The position numbers were made by a program, and so were the translations under genes. From Deltaproteobacteria bacterium (GTDB lineage Bacteria > Desulfobacterota > Desulfobacteria > Desulfobacterales > Desulfosalsimonadaceae), in contig JAJRPH010000504.1 in the NCBI GenBank assembly GCA_024280875.1, forward strand, positions 1-7,692: a DNA stretch of 7,692 bases, read 5' to 3'. Every line of letters begins with the position of its first letter. Positions within the stretch are counted from its first letter, which is position 1. The notes below the pieces were generated by a model. The model saw nothing but the letters and a program-made list of their open reading frames with translations, did not search any database and had not been told where the DNA came from. Shown piece by piece: positions 6,423 to 7,692 of this stretch.

Positions 6423-7692
6423 GATTTTAGCGCGGACTGGAGTTTTTCAGCAAGATCGCCCAATGTCGCGAAAGATGAGGGTTCATTCTTTGGAGTAAAT
6501 TTCTTCCAATCATCACCACTGCCTTCAATGCCGAGCGTTATCTTTCGAGCATCGGCATGGATTTCTTCAACTTTAACGCCGATGGTTGCATCAATTTTTA
6601 ATTTTTTGATTTCTGACGCATTCGGAGCGCTGTTAATTTTTGATTTTGGTAACAGGCCGACAATACCGGGTTCAAGATTAATAAAGTACCCGAATGATTC
6701 TTTTTTTTTAATTCTTCCGGAATAAATTTTTCCAATAGAATACTTTTGAGTTATATTTAGCCAGGGATCTCCCTGTGCATCTTTCATGCTCAAAGAAATT
6801 CTTTTTTTGATAGGATCTACCTCTTTGATCGTTACTGCTACCTCATCGCCTGGAGACACAACATCTTCAGCGCGTAAGATGCGTTTCAGATAGCTCATTT
6901 CACTGATGTGCACCAATCCTTCGATACCCGGTGCGATTTCTACAAAAGCACCGAAATCGGCACATCGGGTTACTTTGCCGTTAGTTTTATCACCGGTTTT
7001 AAACTGTTGTTGAACTGTTTCCCAGGGATCGGCGGTTGCCTGTTTAGCAGACATGGATATTTTGGACGTCTCCGGGTTAATATCCAATATTTCGGCTTTG
7101 ATAGGATCATTTATTTTTAAGATTTCATCCGGGTGCCCTATACGTGTCCAGGAAAGTTCTGAAATATGAATCAGCCCCTCCAATCCGGGAACAATTTCAA
7201 CAAAAACACCATACGGCATAATGGTGTTAACCGTACCGTCAATAATATCCCCCTTTTTGGCGTTTTTGAAGAATTCTTTTTTTACGTCTTTCTGTTCCTG
7301 TTTCAGTAATTCACGTCTAGAAACAACGATATTTCTACCCCGTTCTTCAAATTTTGTAATCAGAAAATCAAAGCTTGAACCGACATATTCGTCCTGATTT
7401 TCAACATATCGGGTGTCTATCTGACTGATGGGGCAGAATGCGATTTTTTTCATTATACTGACCCGGATGCCGCCTTTACACACCTCGGTTACCTTGCCTT
7501 CAACCGGAATGCGGTTTTTATATGCATCATACAGGAGATGATCCCCGCCGGCACCGGATATTGATTTAGACAGGCGGATTTCACCATCAGAGATTGATAC
7601 CACATAAAGATCAAGCACATCGCCGGTTTTGCATTCTAATTCTTTGTTTGCGTTTAATAATTCGTTTTTTTCAACAACACCGTCTGTTTTAG
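6413..7692 (-). CDS. S1-domain RNA-binding protein (ribosomal protein S1-like), N-terminus outside window
   Basis: The frame runs from the window edge (first whole codon 7690-7688) to the TAA at 6415-6413, giving 425 visible residues. A GTG at 7618 is in frame, but coding continues upstream of it, so the gene is 5'-partial. The fragment starts in the end of one S1 (OB-fold) domain. Four complete S1 domains follow at about 7510-7304, 7252-7040, 6994-6782 and 6733-6524. The second and third are classic, with YGVFVEI/FGAFVEI, PGLEGLIHISE/PGIEGLVHISE and ISMSAK/ISLSMK. The first is divergent (GGIRVSIMKKIAFCPISQID), and the last has GYFINL and VGLLPKSKI in place of HISE. The C-terminal ~35 residues are a polar tail ending KLQSALKSKK. 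Bacterial S1 binds mRNA at the 30S platform and helps initiation. This could be the true rpsA or a paralogue; the divergent ends favour a paralogue, so no symbol is given. Confidence 0.9.
   Translation of the reverse strand, partial: KTDGVVEKNELLNANKELECKTGDVLDLYVVSISDGEIRLSKSISGAGGDHLLYDAYKNRIPVEGKVTEVCKGGIRVSIMKKIAFCPISQIDTRYVENQDEYVGSSFDFLITKFEERGRNIVVSRRELLKQEQKDVKKEFFKNAKKGDIIDGTVNTIMPYGVFVEIVPGLEGLIHISELSWTRIGHPDEILKINDPIKAEILDINPETSKISMSAKQATADPWETVQQQFKTGDKTNGKVTRCADFGAFVEIAPGIEGLVHISEMSYLKRILRAEDVVSPGDEVAVTIKEVDPIKKRISLSMKDAQGDPWLNITQKYSIGKIYSGRIKKKESFGYFINLEPGIVGLLPKSKINSAPNASEIKKLKIDATIGVKVEEIHADARKITLGIEGSGDDWKKFTPKNEPSSFATLGDLAEKLQSALKSKK

Noticed and set aside
1..7692. CRISPR array, transposase, toxin-antitoxin or defence system
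   Set aside because: I saw no spaced direct repeats, terminal inverted repeats with a transposase, or matching protein motifs on either strand. The only tandem repeat is the in-frame linker repeat at 32-91.

Overview
The window is ordinary central carbon metabolism from an anaerobic or facultative bacterium. The best guess is a sulfate reducer or relative in Desulfobacterota (Desulfobacteraceae-like). This guess rests on three things: a biotin-dependent carboxylation protein followed by sucCD and a three-gene sdhCAB set; the menaquinone-type (type B) architecture of the Sdh complex; and mid-range base composition. No marker gene settles the taxonomy, so the lineage is an inference.

Layout on the + strand. 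Positions 1-340 hold the 3' end of a gene for a biotinyl-domain protein, with an Ala/Pro/Lys-rich linker containing four copies of a 15-bp repeat, then the biotin site EAMKMEN. Positions 409-1575 are sucC and 1610-2485 are sucD (succinyl-CoA synthetase beta and alpha). A 124-bp gap carries a plausible promoter. It is followed by sdhC (2610-3251, diheme cytochrome b), sdhA (3265-5193, flavoprotein) and sdhB (5190-5945, iron-sulfur protein). Sdh and Frd of this class cannot be told apart by sequence. An unrecognised 102-residue protein with two likely membrane segments follows (6045-6353). The + strand block ends in a strong rho-independent terminator (stem 6374-6405). A convergent gene on the - strand (6413 to beyond 7692) encodes a protein with at least four complete S1 RNA-binding domains; its N-terminus lies outside the window.

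How the genes work together. The biotin carrier domain, succinyl-CoA synthetase and succinate:quinone oxidoreductase are consecutive functions of the methylmalonyl-CoA/succinate route (propionate oxidation or formation) and also of the TCA cycle. SucCD interconverts succinyl-CoA and succinate with nucleotide phosphorylation. SdhCAB interconverts succinate and fumarate against the quinone pool. The biotin protein would move CO2 to or from pyruvate/oxaloacetate or methylmalonyl-CoA.

I found no CRISPR array, transposon, tRNA, rRNA or obvious defence or mobile system. The least explained item is the small membrane protein between sdhB and the terminator.
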